DNA of 40,366 nucleotides, taken from contig JAZDSV010000084.1 of NCBI GenBank assembly GCA_036784855.1, positions 1 through 40,366 of the forward strand. The letters run 5' to 3'. The position numbers and the translations under genes are program-made. Shown one piece after another: positions 1 to 10,001 of this stretch. Within the stretch, counting starts at the first letter, position 1; the number at the start of each line of letters is the position of its first letter. The notes beneath the pieces were generated by a model. That model worked only from the letters and a program-made list of their open reading frames with translations. It did no database searches and was not told the DNA's origin. This stretch comes from Aphelidium insulamus (taxonomy: Eukaryota > Aphelidiomycota > Aphelidea > Aphelidiaceae).

Positions 1-103
1 TCTGTTACCGCAGACATCGAAATCGAAATGCAATGCCGCCTGGTCTACCTCACAGGCACCGGGCGGATCGCCAATTCGCGAGCTGAAGGAACACCTGCGC
101 TGC

Positions 104-1672
104 TTGGGACTAGCGCCCGCTGCAATCACCAACGTCTCCTTCACAGGGAAGTCAACAGCAGAGCTCTTACTTCGTGAAGAAGCACTCGCCGTCTTGTCCG
201 GGACTGTAGCCACGCGACTGGGTCGTAAGATCCGCATCCAAGCACTCGACGTAACCACAGCACCCGGCAGCAGTGAAGTCAAGGCTGCGGCCCGCAAACG
301 CTTTATTGAGCGGGCTGAGAAGATCATCACCAACGAGCGTACACCAGGGTGCACTGTGGCTTTCTTTGCCAAATGGCTCCTGCAATTACTCGAAACAGAC
401 AGCAGCGCCTGCTGCCCACTTGAGGTGGACGACCTATTCCGATTCTGCAAGCGATGGAATGGTTGCCGACCCAACACTAGTGACAACGCTTTCCAGACTC
501 AAGCCAGTGAGCTTGCTGTCCACGCCGAAGGGCGAGGACAAACAGTTGAATTGCTCATCACTCAGTCCGTGGACGCACTCAAGCAAGGTCGCCCGCGCAT
601 TGGAGCCCCGCGACGCCCAGTTGCACCAACTCGTAGGGCCGCCCTGCCGGAACTACCTGATGTGGTCGCTCCCCCTGCGCCGGACTTTAGCACAACAAAG
701 AAAATTGAGGACGAACTCGGCCTACGCCGACTGTACGTCACAGGTTTCACACGAACGCAGCCAGGTAAGGTCAGGCGACTTCTCGCCGACGGAACCAACG
801 TCCCGCCAATGGCTATTGCAAATGTGGAGTGGATCTCTCAAACAACGGCGGAGCTCTTGCTAGCGGCGCAGTACACTGAGAGAGTTCAAGAAAAGATCAC
901 GGCCATGGCTGAACAAGGCGTCCAGACCATCAATGGGACGGACCCGGCGTCGGCATTGCTTGTAGCCCCTCCAAGCGATGCTCCCAGCGGCATCACCCAT
1001 CGCCTGTGGAGAGAAAAGCGTAAGGCCTTTGCCGCGCGCGCCATTGGCGCCATCGCTCGCGGGTCTCACAATCCCGCAATAGCACTAAGTAACAATGCAG
1101 CAGAGTTCTACGCTCGATGGATCCGCGAGGTCGTCTTCGTCGGTGACGGCGACTTGGGCGAGTATCACGTAAACGCCCAAGCAGCACTCGAACAGCTGAG
1201 AATGGTAAATGAGGAAAGGGACATGCCAGGGGAATATTTTGTCCCCATGAAGCTACCAGCGGGAAGCCCAGACGGTTGGCAATGGCCCGAGCCACGAGGG
1301 CCTTCAAACCGAACGGTAGGCACCCCAAAGGTGGCGGAACGCACCCAGGTGACTGTAGTGGCCACTCCGGTGGCTGACGCTGGCACCGCAACCGCCGCCC
1401 CTGCCATTGACAATACTGACACCAAAGAAGACGCAATGGAGGTCACCCCTTCACCGCCGACTCAAATGGATGGTATCGACGCACTGCTGTCCAGCCTGGA
1501 AGAGTGGACAGACACAACGCAGGCGCCGACGCAGCAGGGAACAGACAAACAGACCGAAAGCGAACAAGCGGCGCAGCTAATGAACAAACAAGCGGCGCCG
1601 CCGACAAACAAGGAAGAAGCAGCAGAAGACAAGGGTGTCGCGAGCGCCGGAAGCTCGGTGGCCGCACCTTAA
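104..1672 (+). CDS. LINE ORF1 protein (putative RNA-binding, partial 5' end)
   Basis: This 522-codon frame precedes ORF2 and is taken as the element's ORF1, the protein that in LINEs coats the RNA. It is opened by a TTG, so the true start is upstream: an in-phase frame runs back to about position 59, and a plausible continuation (CLVYLTGT) lies one frame over at 34-60, suggesting a frameshift near 55-62. Two similar modules are visible. One lies at about 40-180; the other, at about 715-870, starts with RLYVTGF; both end in TAELLL. Their pattern resembles a small RRM-like fold. The C-terminal quarter is Pro/Ala/Gln/Thr-rich and low-complexity. No CCHC zinc knuckle is seen. It ends 68 nt before the first ORF2 ATG. 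The ORF1 role rests on position and composition, not on a recognised family. Confidence 0.6.
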   Translation: MGLAPAAITNVSFTGKSTAELLLREEALAVLSGTVATRLGRKIRIQALDVTTAPGSSEVKAAARKRFIERAEKIITNERTPGCTVAFFAKWLLQLLETDSSACCPLEVDDLFRFCKRWNGCRPNTSDNAFQTQASELAVHAEGRGQTVELLITQSVDALKQGRPRIGAPRRPVAPTRRAALPELPDVVAPPAPDFSTTKKIEDELGLRRLYVTGFTRTQPGKVRRLLADGTNVPPMAIANVEWISQTTAELLLAAQYTERVQEKITAMAEQGVQTINGTDPASALLVAPPSDAPSGITHRLWREKRKAFAARAIGAIARGSHNPAIALSNNAAEFYARWIREVVFVGDGDLGEYHVNAQAALEQLRMVNEERDMPGEYFVPMKLPAGSPDGWQWPEPRGPSNRTVGTPKVAERTQVTVVATPVADAGTATAAPAIDNTDTKEDAMEVTPSPPTQMDGIDALLSSLEEWTDTTQAPTQQGTDKQTESEQAAQLMNKQAAPPTNKEEAAEDKGVASAGSSVAAP

Positions 1673-1739
1673 AAAAGAGCTACAGAGTCGCCGAAGGGCG
1701 AACATTGGACTGAAGAAGCACGTGGAAAATATCGGCGCC

Positions 1740-3848
1740 ATGAACGCCGAGACCTCTGTAGTGGCATACGTCAATGTAACCGGGATGGCCCGGTTCAAGT
1801 ACAACCGAATGACAGAGATGGACTTGTTTACCAAGGCAGACTTTGTGTTTGTTGCGGAACACTGGTTCATCGACGACAATCAAGCACTGGTTCAACATCC
1901 GTACTTTGTGGCCACAAGCCCGAACCCTGGCGGCAGCGGCAGCCGAGGCAAGGGCGGACTGGCGCTACTGGCTAAACCGGAGGTACAGGCACGCATCACC
2001 GGAAAACCCAAGTCTACGGTCCACAGCATGTTGGCCATGGTTGATGGAGTCCGGGTGTTGGCAGTGTACTGGCCGCCGGCACTATCAGCCGAAGAAATCA
2101 ACAATGACCTGGACCATTGGCTGCAGGAGCTGCCAGATGTGATCGTGGGCGACATCAACGCACGTTATGGAGTGGAATAGAACAACACGGCGACCGTACC
2201 GGAACGGAGGCTGGCTATTGGAAGATGGACGCAACGCTGGCAAATGGCGCATCTGCGCCCCAGTGTTGGCCATACCAATGTCGACCACGTCTTCGGCCGG
2301 GACGGGACAGTTGTGGACTGGCAGTACCTGCCGGTTCCGCAGTTGGACACACCTAACCATCAGCTGATGATGCTCCGCATTGGATGCTTGGCAGGCAGGG
2401 TGACAGGTAACACTAACAACAGCGTGCAGGCCACTACAACGAACCGCTACTACCTCAAGCACCTGGACGACCCGGTTCTCGTGGCGTGTATGCTGGCTCG
2501 GTACAACGCCAACGCAGCAGCAGTACAACGGGCAAAGGCGGAAGCAGATACGTACTTCATCGAAGCGATGGAGGGCGGTATCGGCGACGCGGTCGTGACT
2601 CAGACACTGCAAGGGGCCCTCGACCGCCTCGACCAGGCTATATGCGACACTATCGCTGACACCACGGCAGCGGTAATCGGCCAGTACAACGTTAGCGAGG
2701 CGAAACTCCGCGCGGACCACTCGGTGGACTTTCTGACGGAGCAGGCCGACACCATCACACCGCAGAACGCCGTGCGCCTTTTCAAGCGCAGCCAACGGGC
2801 ATCTGGTGCTGTACGCATGTTGAGCCGCTCCGAAGACCGATCCCCGGTCGAGGATGCGGCACTCTTCTTCGAACAGATATACAGCTCGGAGGTGACACCG
2901 CCGCTCACCCCGGCGTGGACAACCATTGAACTGGACCTGTACACTCGGACGGTGGGCCCTTCGTTCACTCGAGAACGGATTGCAACGTTCTTCCGCACGT
3001 ACGCCACGGGCAAGTCCTGCGGTGGCGACGGCCTTCACACACGTATCATGCGGGCGCTTAGCGACAGCGACCTCGCCGAGCACCTGGAAGCACTCTTTCA
3101 GCTATGCATCGCATTTGGACTCACTCCTCGCAGGTGGAACCGGTCGGTGACCTACCCAATACTGAAAAAACCGGATGCCACCGTAGTAAATGAATTCACT
3201 ATTGCACTCACCGTCATGTTTAGGCGTGCGTTTGAGGCACTGCTGCTCCGATCCATGACAAAGTCTCCCGATGTGTATGGGAGCTCCGTCGAGTTGAATT
3301 TTGCGCAAGGTGGCTTCCAGGCACGCCAGTCCTGTCTCCAGCTCATCATGTCCTCCGCCGACCAGCAGCAGCAGGACCGCGGAGCGCAAATATTCATCGA
3401 CCTGAAACAAGCGTATGACAGAGTGGACATTGCGCGCCTGCTGGACAAGTTCCGGGGTCGGCATGCCCCACGGAAATTTATCGCTCTGGTACAAGCGCTG
3501 TTTACACAGTGTTCGACGAGTCTCGTCGTCAACCAACTTGTATCGCGGGACATCCAACTGCGGACGGGGCTCTTCCAGGGCTCGATCCTATCACCATTCC
3601 TCTGGAACATCTATGTGGATGACCTCGCCGATGCGCTGAATGGCACGTCGCCGCAGGAACACCCACGCGCACGCCTCTTTGCAGACGACATCAAACTGCA
3701 ATATCACCACACAGCAACCGCCGCCGAGATCCAGCGCGACCTGGATACCATCACCGTCTGGACGGCCGCTAACAACATGATTGTCAGCGCCGCCAAAAGC
3801 GCATCTAGGAAAAAAGCACACAGAAAAGCTCGAGATTGCCCCCAATAG
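1740..3848 (+). pseudogene. LINE ORF2, endonuclease-reverse transcriptase, copy 1 (interrupted)
   Basis: ORF2 starts at the ATG at 1740. The first part is an APE/exonuclease III-like endonuclease: motifs AEHWF, GGLALLAKP, YWPPA and GDINAR are visible, followed by HTNVDHVF and the terminal NH motif (TPNHQ). An in-frame TAG at 2178 interrupts it, but the same frame continues from 2181, so this is one ORF with a nonsense mutation. The reverse transcriptase has motif A FIDLKQAYDRV, motif B LFQGSILSPF and the catalytic FADDI. The frame ends at 3848 inside the hairpin-rich repeat, so the C-terminal YLGV domain present in copy 2 is missing. Family assignment as a non-LTR RT is secure; activity is not expected. 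Confidence 0.88.
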
Positions 3849-3960
3849 CAACGTCACAAACTCCAGTCAGACGGAGTGCGTGACCAAAAACAGGTCGGTA
3901 CTGGGCGCCGCCAAGGCGGTTACAAAAGATACGGGTGGCTGTACCGTACCCATTGTTTAT
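3832..3960 (+). repeat. Hairpin-rich repeat, unit 1 (LINE copy 1)
   Basis: This is the first of three related units (others at 8032-8189 and 8410-8567), all lying just after the RT core of ORF2. It begins gagattgccccc and contains an imperfect GTCAC/GTGAC plus ACTCC/GGAGT hairpin, a CCGCC-AA-GGCGG hairpin, and the interlocked pairs CGGTAC/GTACCG and GGGTG/TACCC (one G-U). It lacks the final GC-rich hairpin of the other two units: cccattg is followed directly by tttattg. Sequence differences between units mostly keep the pairings. Function unknown. Confidence 0.75.
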
Positions 3961-4187
3961 TGCCGCCGAGCCGCCGCCCACACTGAAGACGTTTGTGTGC
4001 ACAGCGCCCATGGAAAGACAAATTAAAAACAACATACGAACGTACGGGTTGTTTTTTATTTTTTAATATTTGGTTGTCCTTTTTGTCTGTGACCGATGAT
4101 ATTGTTGGTTGTCTGTCTGCCTAATTTAGCAAACAGACAAACAAACTGGTCAGCTCACCTCCATCCGCAATAACAGCCATGCGATTA

Positions 4188-5832
4188 TCATACTTTTAAA
4201 CGTGAACATCCTTTGACTGTGCAACAGTAAGTTTTTGAGTACTTCGTAACCTTGTTTCTTACCAGATGTTCTTTCCAATTCAGAGGCATAGCTAATGCAT
4301 AGTATGGCTGGCGCCAAACGAACTTTTCGCCCATTTGTTCTAGAATCCCAGCCTCAACAAGCTCAACGGCCGCATCGGTTTCGTCCCCAGGGAGAGGAAT
4401 GTATCCATCGTAGTAGGACGGTTCTTGATAGATTTTGCGAAGTACTGTGACCTGGTGTTTATCCAACGCTCTCATACGGTGAGCCGAAAACAACCCATTG
4501 ATCATGGCTTTCTCAGCAGCTATGTACTTGTCCATCGCAGCTGTATAATGTTTTGTTAGTGGCACGCAGGCAAACAGTACGAAAGGAATACCTCGAACGG
4601 CTACCGAGTTTAGCTTTCCATTAGCGTCGCTATTTATGTCCGTGAAATCAATCAAGCGAACAAAGCCACTGTCGAAACGTTTGATAAACTCGTGCGCGTC
4701 GGCTTCCGTCAAATGGATCTTGTCGACCAAATACTTGTGCATGCGATCGACAGGAACCGGCTCGAGAATATGCTGCACCAATCGCGCTCGGTGGCTAGAT
4801 ACTGATTTCGGCATGACAGACAAGACATAGAGGAATGTCAGTAGTACTTACTAGATTTCATCCAACTACCCAGAGAGCCTTCTGAGGCAACATATAGAAC
4901 GTGTGCAATGCCAGAAATTGAAGCGTCTAGTAAGCCGCCGCACAGCAATTCAGCCTTTACTGCGTTAAACTTCTTATAATTCTGAAAGTCATCCACCACG
5001 ACGATGACAGGCATTTTCGTCTTTTTAAAGGATTCATTGACGGCACCGACCAAGTGCTAACACATCAAACAACAATTGAAAACAACAATTGAAATAAGCC
5101 CAGCATACCTGCAACTGAACGTATGTTTGCTCGGATTTTGCAGAGATGTAAATGGCTGGATTTCCACGCTTTCGCGCATCAGCCACAATTTCCTTGGCGA
5201 ATGTTGATTTACCGCGCCCGGTGCCGCCGTCCAGCAGAACAACGCGTTCTTTTCGGTTGACCATTGCCATAAGTTCATTCTTGAGTTCTTCGCGCGGAAA
5301 CTTCTGTCCAAATGCATATGACGGGTACACTGGCTCGGACTTTGTCATCTGTTCCACAAGCAAGTCCACCTGGTACTGGGGCGAATTGCAATAGGTCTGT
5401 TCAGTTTGAACTTTTGCGTAGTATAATGCTACAACGCCCGCTACAAGCAAAGATTAGCTGATTGGACAAGTAGGCAATCCTCATACCAATCACGGCAACG
5501 ATAGAGGCGGGTGCGAGCCATGGGTACTTTGCGAGAACGCTCTGATAATATTCTGCAAGTGCAACGGAGGTGCGCCCGTTAGCACCGTTTGTCCCGAGCC
5601 CGTTCGGTGCGGCATCAGATTTGTTGGTGGACGGGGGAGGAATGCGCGCCTGGTGCGAGGTCTCCTTCGCTCCAGGCCTACTGGCAGGAGCGTCTGGAGC
5701 CGTGGAATACTGACGCATTACTGCACGGTGACAACGTGAGTGAGCGGGGGCTGGAACGCTGGGACGCATCGGGAAATTGTTCGGCGCCAGCGAACGCAAG
5801 CTGACGGCAAAACGGCAGCATTGTTGGCGCAT
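4188..5832 (-). CDS. Probable mitochondrial membrane P-loop ATPase, 4 exons
   Basis: Exons at 5832-5487, 5440-5109, 5056-4852 and 4801-4188 join in frame to 498 codons; the introns are 46-52 nt with GT-AG ends. I chose the ATG at 5832 because it opens an Arg/Ser/Ala-rich, acid-poor leader containing RQYSTA, typical of a mitochondrial presequence. A single membrane segment follows at about residues 102-124 (PWLAPASIVAVIAGVVALYY). Next comes an NTPase with Walker A GGTGRGKST (187-195) and Walker B VIVVVDD (243-249), and a C-terminal region of about 200 residues that may contain a winged helix. The layout resembles STAND or archaeal-type ATPases tethered to a membrane. I infer a role in mitochondrial membrane or protein quality control only loosely; no named family is recognised. 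Confidence 0.78.
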
Positions 5833-6104
5833 GTTGTTGGAAAATGAAGAATGAATCGTCAATCAGGTGTGATGATCAGGTGTGATGACGGTTAAGGTTA
5901 CTCAAATAACCTTGACCGACGCCACCATTCTCAATAAACGTTAAAAGTACAAAAAAAAACCTTTACCGACGCCACCCTCGTTGCACCTGTGTCAGCGGCC
6001 AAGTGCACCTCAGTGCTACAGTGATACCGCTACAGTGTATCTGCAGTGCTACGCAGATACAAGCACTGTTTGTGCACTTGATATTCCACCACCAAACTGC
6101 AGTT
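5833..6104. other. Intergenic region upstream of the ATPase gene
   Basis: No gene is seen. It would hold the promoter of the minus-strand ATPase gene. It contains a short tandem duplication (aatcaggtgtgatg, about 5861-5886), two near-identical blocks reading ccgacgccacc (about 5918 and 5969), and several short palindromic stretches around 6010-6115 built on ctgcagt. Confidence 0.5.
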
Positions 6105-6805
6105 CTATGCAGTTGGGTATATTGGTCTGGCAACAGCATGCATACCGAAACTAGGCCCGACGTCGGTTAGGTAGCCGGGGTAGTGGTACATGTCGGCATA
6201 GTGCTGGCTGTACAGCACCTGCAAGTTCAAGAAGAACGAGTCGTACCCTGGCCAGTAAGTGTGCTTGAGTACGCGACGATTAAACTCGGCCACCCTGTCC
6301 AGCACGCGGCGTTCCTTATTGGGTTCATGTTCATGAAAGTTGGGCCAGGAGGCCTGATTATAAGGCACCTGATTGACTAATAGAGAAGTATCCAGTAATT
6401 ACATTGGTATTTGGCCTCACTGGGCCCAGCGGCGTGGCTGGGCCTGCAAGGTCTGTCCTGTCCCCCGGGTCAGCCCTAACAATGAACACTAGTTGTCCGT
6501 GAGAGGTGCGGCGCACCCGGTCAATGAATGGTTGCACGAAGCGCAGTTGCCACTCCTTGGCGTCCGGCATGTTAAGCACAATGTACAGGCCAAAGCTGGA
6601 GTTCGCGACTTGAGTTGTGCTATTTTAGTAGTTCAGCACACTGGCCAGCCATGCATCCAGAGATATGTCGCTGCACACATCGCTCTGCCAGTCGGGTACG
6701 ATGGAGAACTCGGTGACCACCGGCACCTCGGGGAGCCTGTCGAAATACACAAACCAACTGCTGATCACCGTGGTGTCCTGAGCGAAATCTGCCGTAATGG
6801 TTCAC
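6105..6805 (-). pseudogene. Decayed host gene fragment, unknown extracellular-like protein
   Basis: Three minus-strand stretches look like one protein in pieces: about 6798-6626 (contains EFSIVPDWQSDVCSDISL), 6625-6400 (contains FGLYIVLNMPDAKEWQLRF) and 6368-6105 (contains EFNRRVLKHTYWPGYDSFF). The first two share a frame but are separated by a TAA at about 6625; the third starts after a probable intron or shift near 6370. Aromatic and Trp content suggests a secreted or luminal enzyme-like domain, but I do not recognise the family. Its upstream (5') part is missing and is replaced by the truncated LINE copy that begins near 7028, so the insertion or a later deletion probably beheaded it. Confidence 0.4.
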
Positions 6806-8031
6806 GTTGCTTTCCGCCGAGCCGAGGCTTGGCGCACAGGCGCTTCGGGTCTTGGCCTACAATCGCTGGAAACACGCGCACCAGCTTGTGCTGTGGGCAG
6901 CAGTCGCGACCGACATTCCGCTGTACCACATTGACGCGTATAATCTCGTATAAGCGCCATTACCATGAAGCTGCAGGCAGATGCCACTGTGGCGATCTGG
7001 CACAGCCGGAAGCTTCAACTCTGCACGTCTGGTGCCGTACGCATGCTGAGCCGCTCCGAAGACCGATCCCCGGTCGAGGATGCGGCACTCTTCTTCGAAC
7101 AGATATACAGCTCGGAGGTGACACCGCCGCTCACCCCGGCGTGGACAACCATTGAACTGGACCTGTACACTCGGACGGTGGGCCCCACGTTCACTAGAGA
7201 GCGGATTGCAACGTTCTTCCGCACGTACGCCACGGGCAAGTCCTGCGGTGGCGACGGTCTACACACACGCATCATGCGGGCGCTTAGCGACAGCGACCTC
7301 GCCGAGCACCTGGAAGCACTCTTTCAGCTATGCATCGCATTTGGACTCACTCCTCGCAGGTGGAACCGGTCGGTGACCTACCCAATACCGAAAAAACCGG
7401 ATGCCACCGTAGTAAATGAATTCACTATTGCACTCACCGTCATGTTTAGGCGTGCGTTTGAGGCACTGCTGCTCCGATCCATGACAAAGTCTCCCGATGT
7501 GTATGGGAGCTCCGTCGAGTTGAATTTTGCGCAAGGTGGCTTCCAGGCACGCCAGTCCTGTCTCCAGCTCATCATGTCCTCCGCCGACCAGCAGCAGCAG
7601 GACCGCGGAGCGCAAATATTCATCGACCTGAAACAAGCGTATGAAAGAGTGGACATTGCCGGGCTTGTCATGCCCCACAGAAATTTATCTCTCTGGTACA
7701 AGGGTTGTTTACGCAGTGTTTGACAAGTCTCGTTGTCAACCAACTTGTATTATGGGACATATAATTGTGGACCGGGCTCTTCCAGGGCTCGATCTTATCA
7801 CCATTCATCTACAACATCTATGTGAATGACCTTGCCGATGCGCTGAATGGCACGTTGCCGCAGGAACACCCATGTGCACGCCTCTTTGCAGACAACATCA
7901 AACTGCAATACCACCGCACAGCAACCGCCGCCAAGATCCAGCGCGACCTGGACAAGCCGCCAACAGCGATTGTCAGCGCCGCCAAAAGCGGCATCATCGG
8001 AGCAGTAGGAAAAAAGCAAACAGAAAAGCTC

Positions 8032-8189
8032 GAGATCGCCCCCAATAGCAACATCACAAACTCCAGTCAGACGGAGTGCGTGACCAAAAACAGTTCGGTA
8101 CGGGGCGCCGCCAAGGCGGTTACAAGAGTTCCGGGTGGCTGTACCGCACCCATTGGTCTGACGGGGGCTCCGGCCCCTAGTTTATTGGA
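8032..8189 (+). repeat. Hairpin-rich repeat, unit 2 (LINE copy 2)
   Basis: Second copy of the structured repeat. It keeps the CGGTAC/GTACCG, CCGCC/GGCGG and GGGTG/CACCC pairings and has the terminal GC hairpin ggggc-tccg-gcccc at about 8164-8177. The reading frame stays open through this unit. It is separated from unit 3 by about 220 bp of unrelated, Thr/Ala-coding sequence. Confidence 0.78.
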
Positions 8190-8409
8190 GACGCCGACTT
8201 TGGCAACTGGAAAACCGGCGTCGACTGACACAACAACAGCGGCGACACTTCACAGTGAAACGCCACGGAGTGACATGCACCATGCTGCTCCCACTAACCT
8301 TTCCGTCGCAGACACACATGGCGACGACGTAACTGATGCAAATGCAGTACGCCGGCCTTTCCACGGGGACAACGGAGTATTTGCTGGCAGAGACAAGAGA
8401 AAAGAGATT

Positions 8410-8567
8410 GAGATCGCCCCAGATAGCAACGTCGCAAACTCCGTCAGACGGAGTGCGTGACTAGAAACAGTTCGGTACGGGGCGCCGCCAAGGCGGTTAC
8501 AAGAAATACGGGTGGCTGTACCGCACCCATTGAGTCTGACGGGGGCTTCGGCCCCTGGTTTATTGGA
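8410..8567 (+). repeat. Hairpin-rich repeat, unit 3 (LINE copy 2)
   Basis: Third copy of the unit. Predicted pairings are 8431-8435 with 8457-8461, 8438-8443 with 8449-8454, 8485-8489 with 8492-8496, 8473-8478 with 8518-8523, and 8510-8514 with 8524-8528; the last two interlock as a pseudoknot. The terminal hairpin at 8542-8555 has the exceptionally stable loop C(UUCG)G. A one-base deletion relative to unit 2 (actccgtcag instead of actccagtcag) brings a TGA into the ORF2 frame at 8458. Confidence 0.78.
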
Positions 8568-9754
8568 TTCTCAGCAAGACAAGCAATCTATTCAGTATCA
8601 ACTCGGCGGCGCAACGCTCGAGTTTATTGACAGTTACAAGTATCTGGGCGTGGAGAACACGGCCCACGGCATCGACTTTGATGCATTCACGGCACGTACC
8701 TTTGCGCGCGCCAACTCTCTGCTGACCGCGGTGTCCGACACTTCGGAAGCGTGGCGACCGTCGGTCCGACTGGCGGTCTACCGCGCCTTCGTCCGACCCA
8801 TCGTCGAGTACATTGCGCCGCTCGTCTGGTCGTTCTGCGAGACGCGCGGCGCGAAACACAAAACCGTGCTGGCCATCAAGGGCCGGTTCGAAGCACTGCA
8901 CATGCGCGCGCTACGCTGGGTCTTTGGCTCGCAACTGCGCCACGTCGCCAACCTCCGCTCGTGCGTCGCCTCGATGGCCGCCATTGCCGCGCCGGACGAC
9001 CGGCTCTCCGATCTCGCCGCGATGGTCTACACACAGATCGACGAGTCGCCGCCATACACACCAACAAGCCTGCAACGTACCTCGGTGCTTCGGAACCGGG
9101 TGCGCTACGCCAAGTCGCTCATGCTGCCGCTCCTCCGTCACCCGGTTGTGCACGCCTACACTGCCGGTGCGCACGCCGCCGACGCCAACAATGAGCCGCC
9201 GCCCACGCTGAAGACGTTTGTGCGCCGTTGCCGCTACGACTCATTTGTCAATGGCGCCTATGGCAAGCTGACGACGTACATCTCTCGCGCAAGCCGCACG
9301 CCCGCCGGAATGGACCGCGTGCTCAACATTGCCGACCGCACCACGCGCCGCACCGCCATCGCATGGCGACGCAATGCCCACTTTGCACACTGCCGCCGGT
9401 GCGCCACCCGCTTCAACCGCGCGCACTGCCATCACAACCAGCTGGCGCCACCCGTGGTGCCTGAACAGTACTGGAACCGCTACGACGCCGATCAGCGTGA
9501 ATTTGACGGGGAGAACTTGACGATCTTTGATTCACTGCTCAATCACGGCGACTTCCAAGTGTTTCAACGCGCCTTTCTTGAAATCTCTCGCGCCTGAGGC
9601 CTCCCCGGCGGCCTCCGACCACACCAGCTAGCTAAATAAAGCCTACCGTAAAGCCTAACCTAAGCTATTGAACTAAGCAATTGTTACCCGCATGCGCCTC
9701 CACGACGCCTCCTGAAAATCACATTGTGCACTCTTCGCAAATTACTACCCGAAA

Positions 9755-10001
9755 ATGGCCAACTGCTGCGAGTATCTTGTCGCCGTCCTGTTCCCGCCGA
9801 TTGCCGTGGGCATGCTCACTGGATGTTCATGGCAAGTTTGATGCTGCACAGTTGTAATGCATACCGATGACTAACGCATGGGTGCACAGCGAACTCCTGC
9901 TCGATATAGTGCTGACGGTGTTGTTGTACGTGCCGGGAGACATCCACGCGTGCATAGTCATTCAGCGGGACCGCCACCAGCACGTGCACCTGTGCGCATA
10001 G
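9755..10001 (+). CDS. PMP3: PMP3/UPF0057 membrane proteolipid, copy A (probably impaired)
   Basis: Exons 9755-9831 and 9890-10001 join to 62 codons. The protein matches the PMP3/RCI2/UPF0057 family of tiny two-helix membrane proteolipids, linked to membrane potential and salt or cold stress: LFPPIAVGMLTGC, then LLLDIVLTVLLYVPG. The intron at 9832-9889 is GC-AG: donor GCAAGT, branch-point-like TGACTAAC, acceptor CACAG. A GT donor would not give the family frame. Compared with copy B, two apolar-region residues have become Asp (LLLN to LLLD; PGV to PGD). The second puts a charge in the hydrophobic helix at a conserved apolar site, so this copy may be decaying despite an open frame. Confidence 0.8.

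Larger units (their letters stand above)
1..4026 (+). mobile_element. Non-LTR (LINE-type) retrotransposon, copy 1, damaged
   Basis: This block holds an ORF1-like frame followed by an ORF2 encoding an APE-type endonuclease and a reverse transcriptase, the order typical of two-ORF LINEs. No RNase H, integrase or LTR is seen. The 5' end lies outside the window. The 3' part is internally deleted: after the hairpin-rich repeat at 3832-3960 the sequence jumps to a short stretch matching the far C-terminal part of ORF2 in copy 2 (around 9190-9260), and similarity fades near 4026. An in-frame TAG inside ORF2 and the loss of its C-terminal domain make it non-autonomous. A simple inverted repeat (aaaaacaac ... 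gttgtttttt) follows at about 4026-4057. Confidence 0.88.
7028..9597 (+). pseudogene. LINE ORF2 RT and C-terminal domain, copy 2 (broken)
   Basis: The RT starts mid-domain and runs to motif A (FIDLKQAYERV, with D to E after AY). A deletion of roughly 17-20 nt at about 7660 relative to copy 1 shifts the frame. The RT resumes at 7765 with motif B (LFQGSILSPF). The catalytic FADD has become FADN (about 7885-7899), so polymerase activity should be lost. The frame then reads through two hairpin-rich repeats, stops once at TGA 8458, and continues in the same frame to the C-terminal domain (SYKYLGVENTAHGIDFDAF; about 8590-9597). This domain has a Cys/His cluster near its end (FAHCRRCATRFNRAHCHH), resembling the Cys-rich C-terminal motif of many LINE ORF2 proteins. 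Confidence 0.85.
7028..9660 (+). mobile_element. Non-LTR retrotransposon, copy 2, 5'-truncated
   Basis: Near-identity to copy 1 begins abruptly at about 7028 (matching about 2806), so the element is 5'-truncated inside the RT domain, as expected of incomplete target-primed reverse transcription. Unlike copy 1 it keeps the whole C-terminal region of ORF2 and a 3' end after the stop at 9597. The tail is not poly(A) but short repeats around taaagcct (9637-9660). It directly abuts the left edge of segmental duplication copy A at 9667. Confidence 0.85.

Noticed and set aside
993-1446. Minus-strand genes inside the LINE ORF1 region
   Set aside because: Long open frames here are codon shadows of the GC-rich ORF1; they lack starts, introns or recognisable motifs.
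8032-8567. HDV-like self-cleaving ribozyme in the structured LINE repeat
   Set aside because: HDV-type folds need P1-P2-P3-P3'-P1'-P4-P4'-P2' order. Here the second helix of the pseudoknot begins after the internal hairpin, so the topology does not match.
8032-8567. Group I intron core
   Set aside because: A GACTAGA string in unit 3 recalls the R element, but the P, Q and S elements and the P4-P6/P3-P8 layout are absent.
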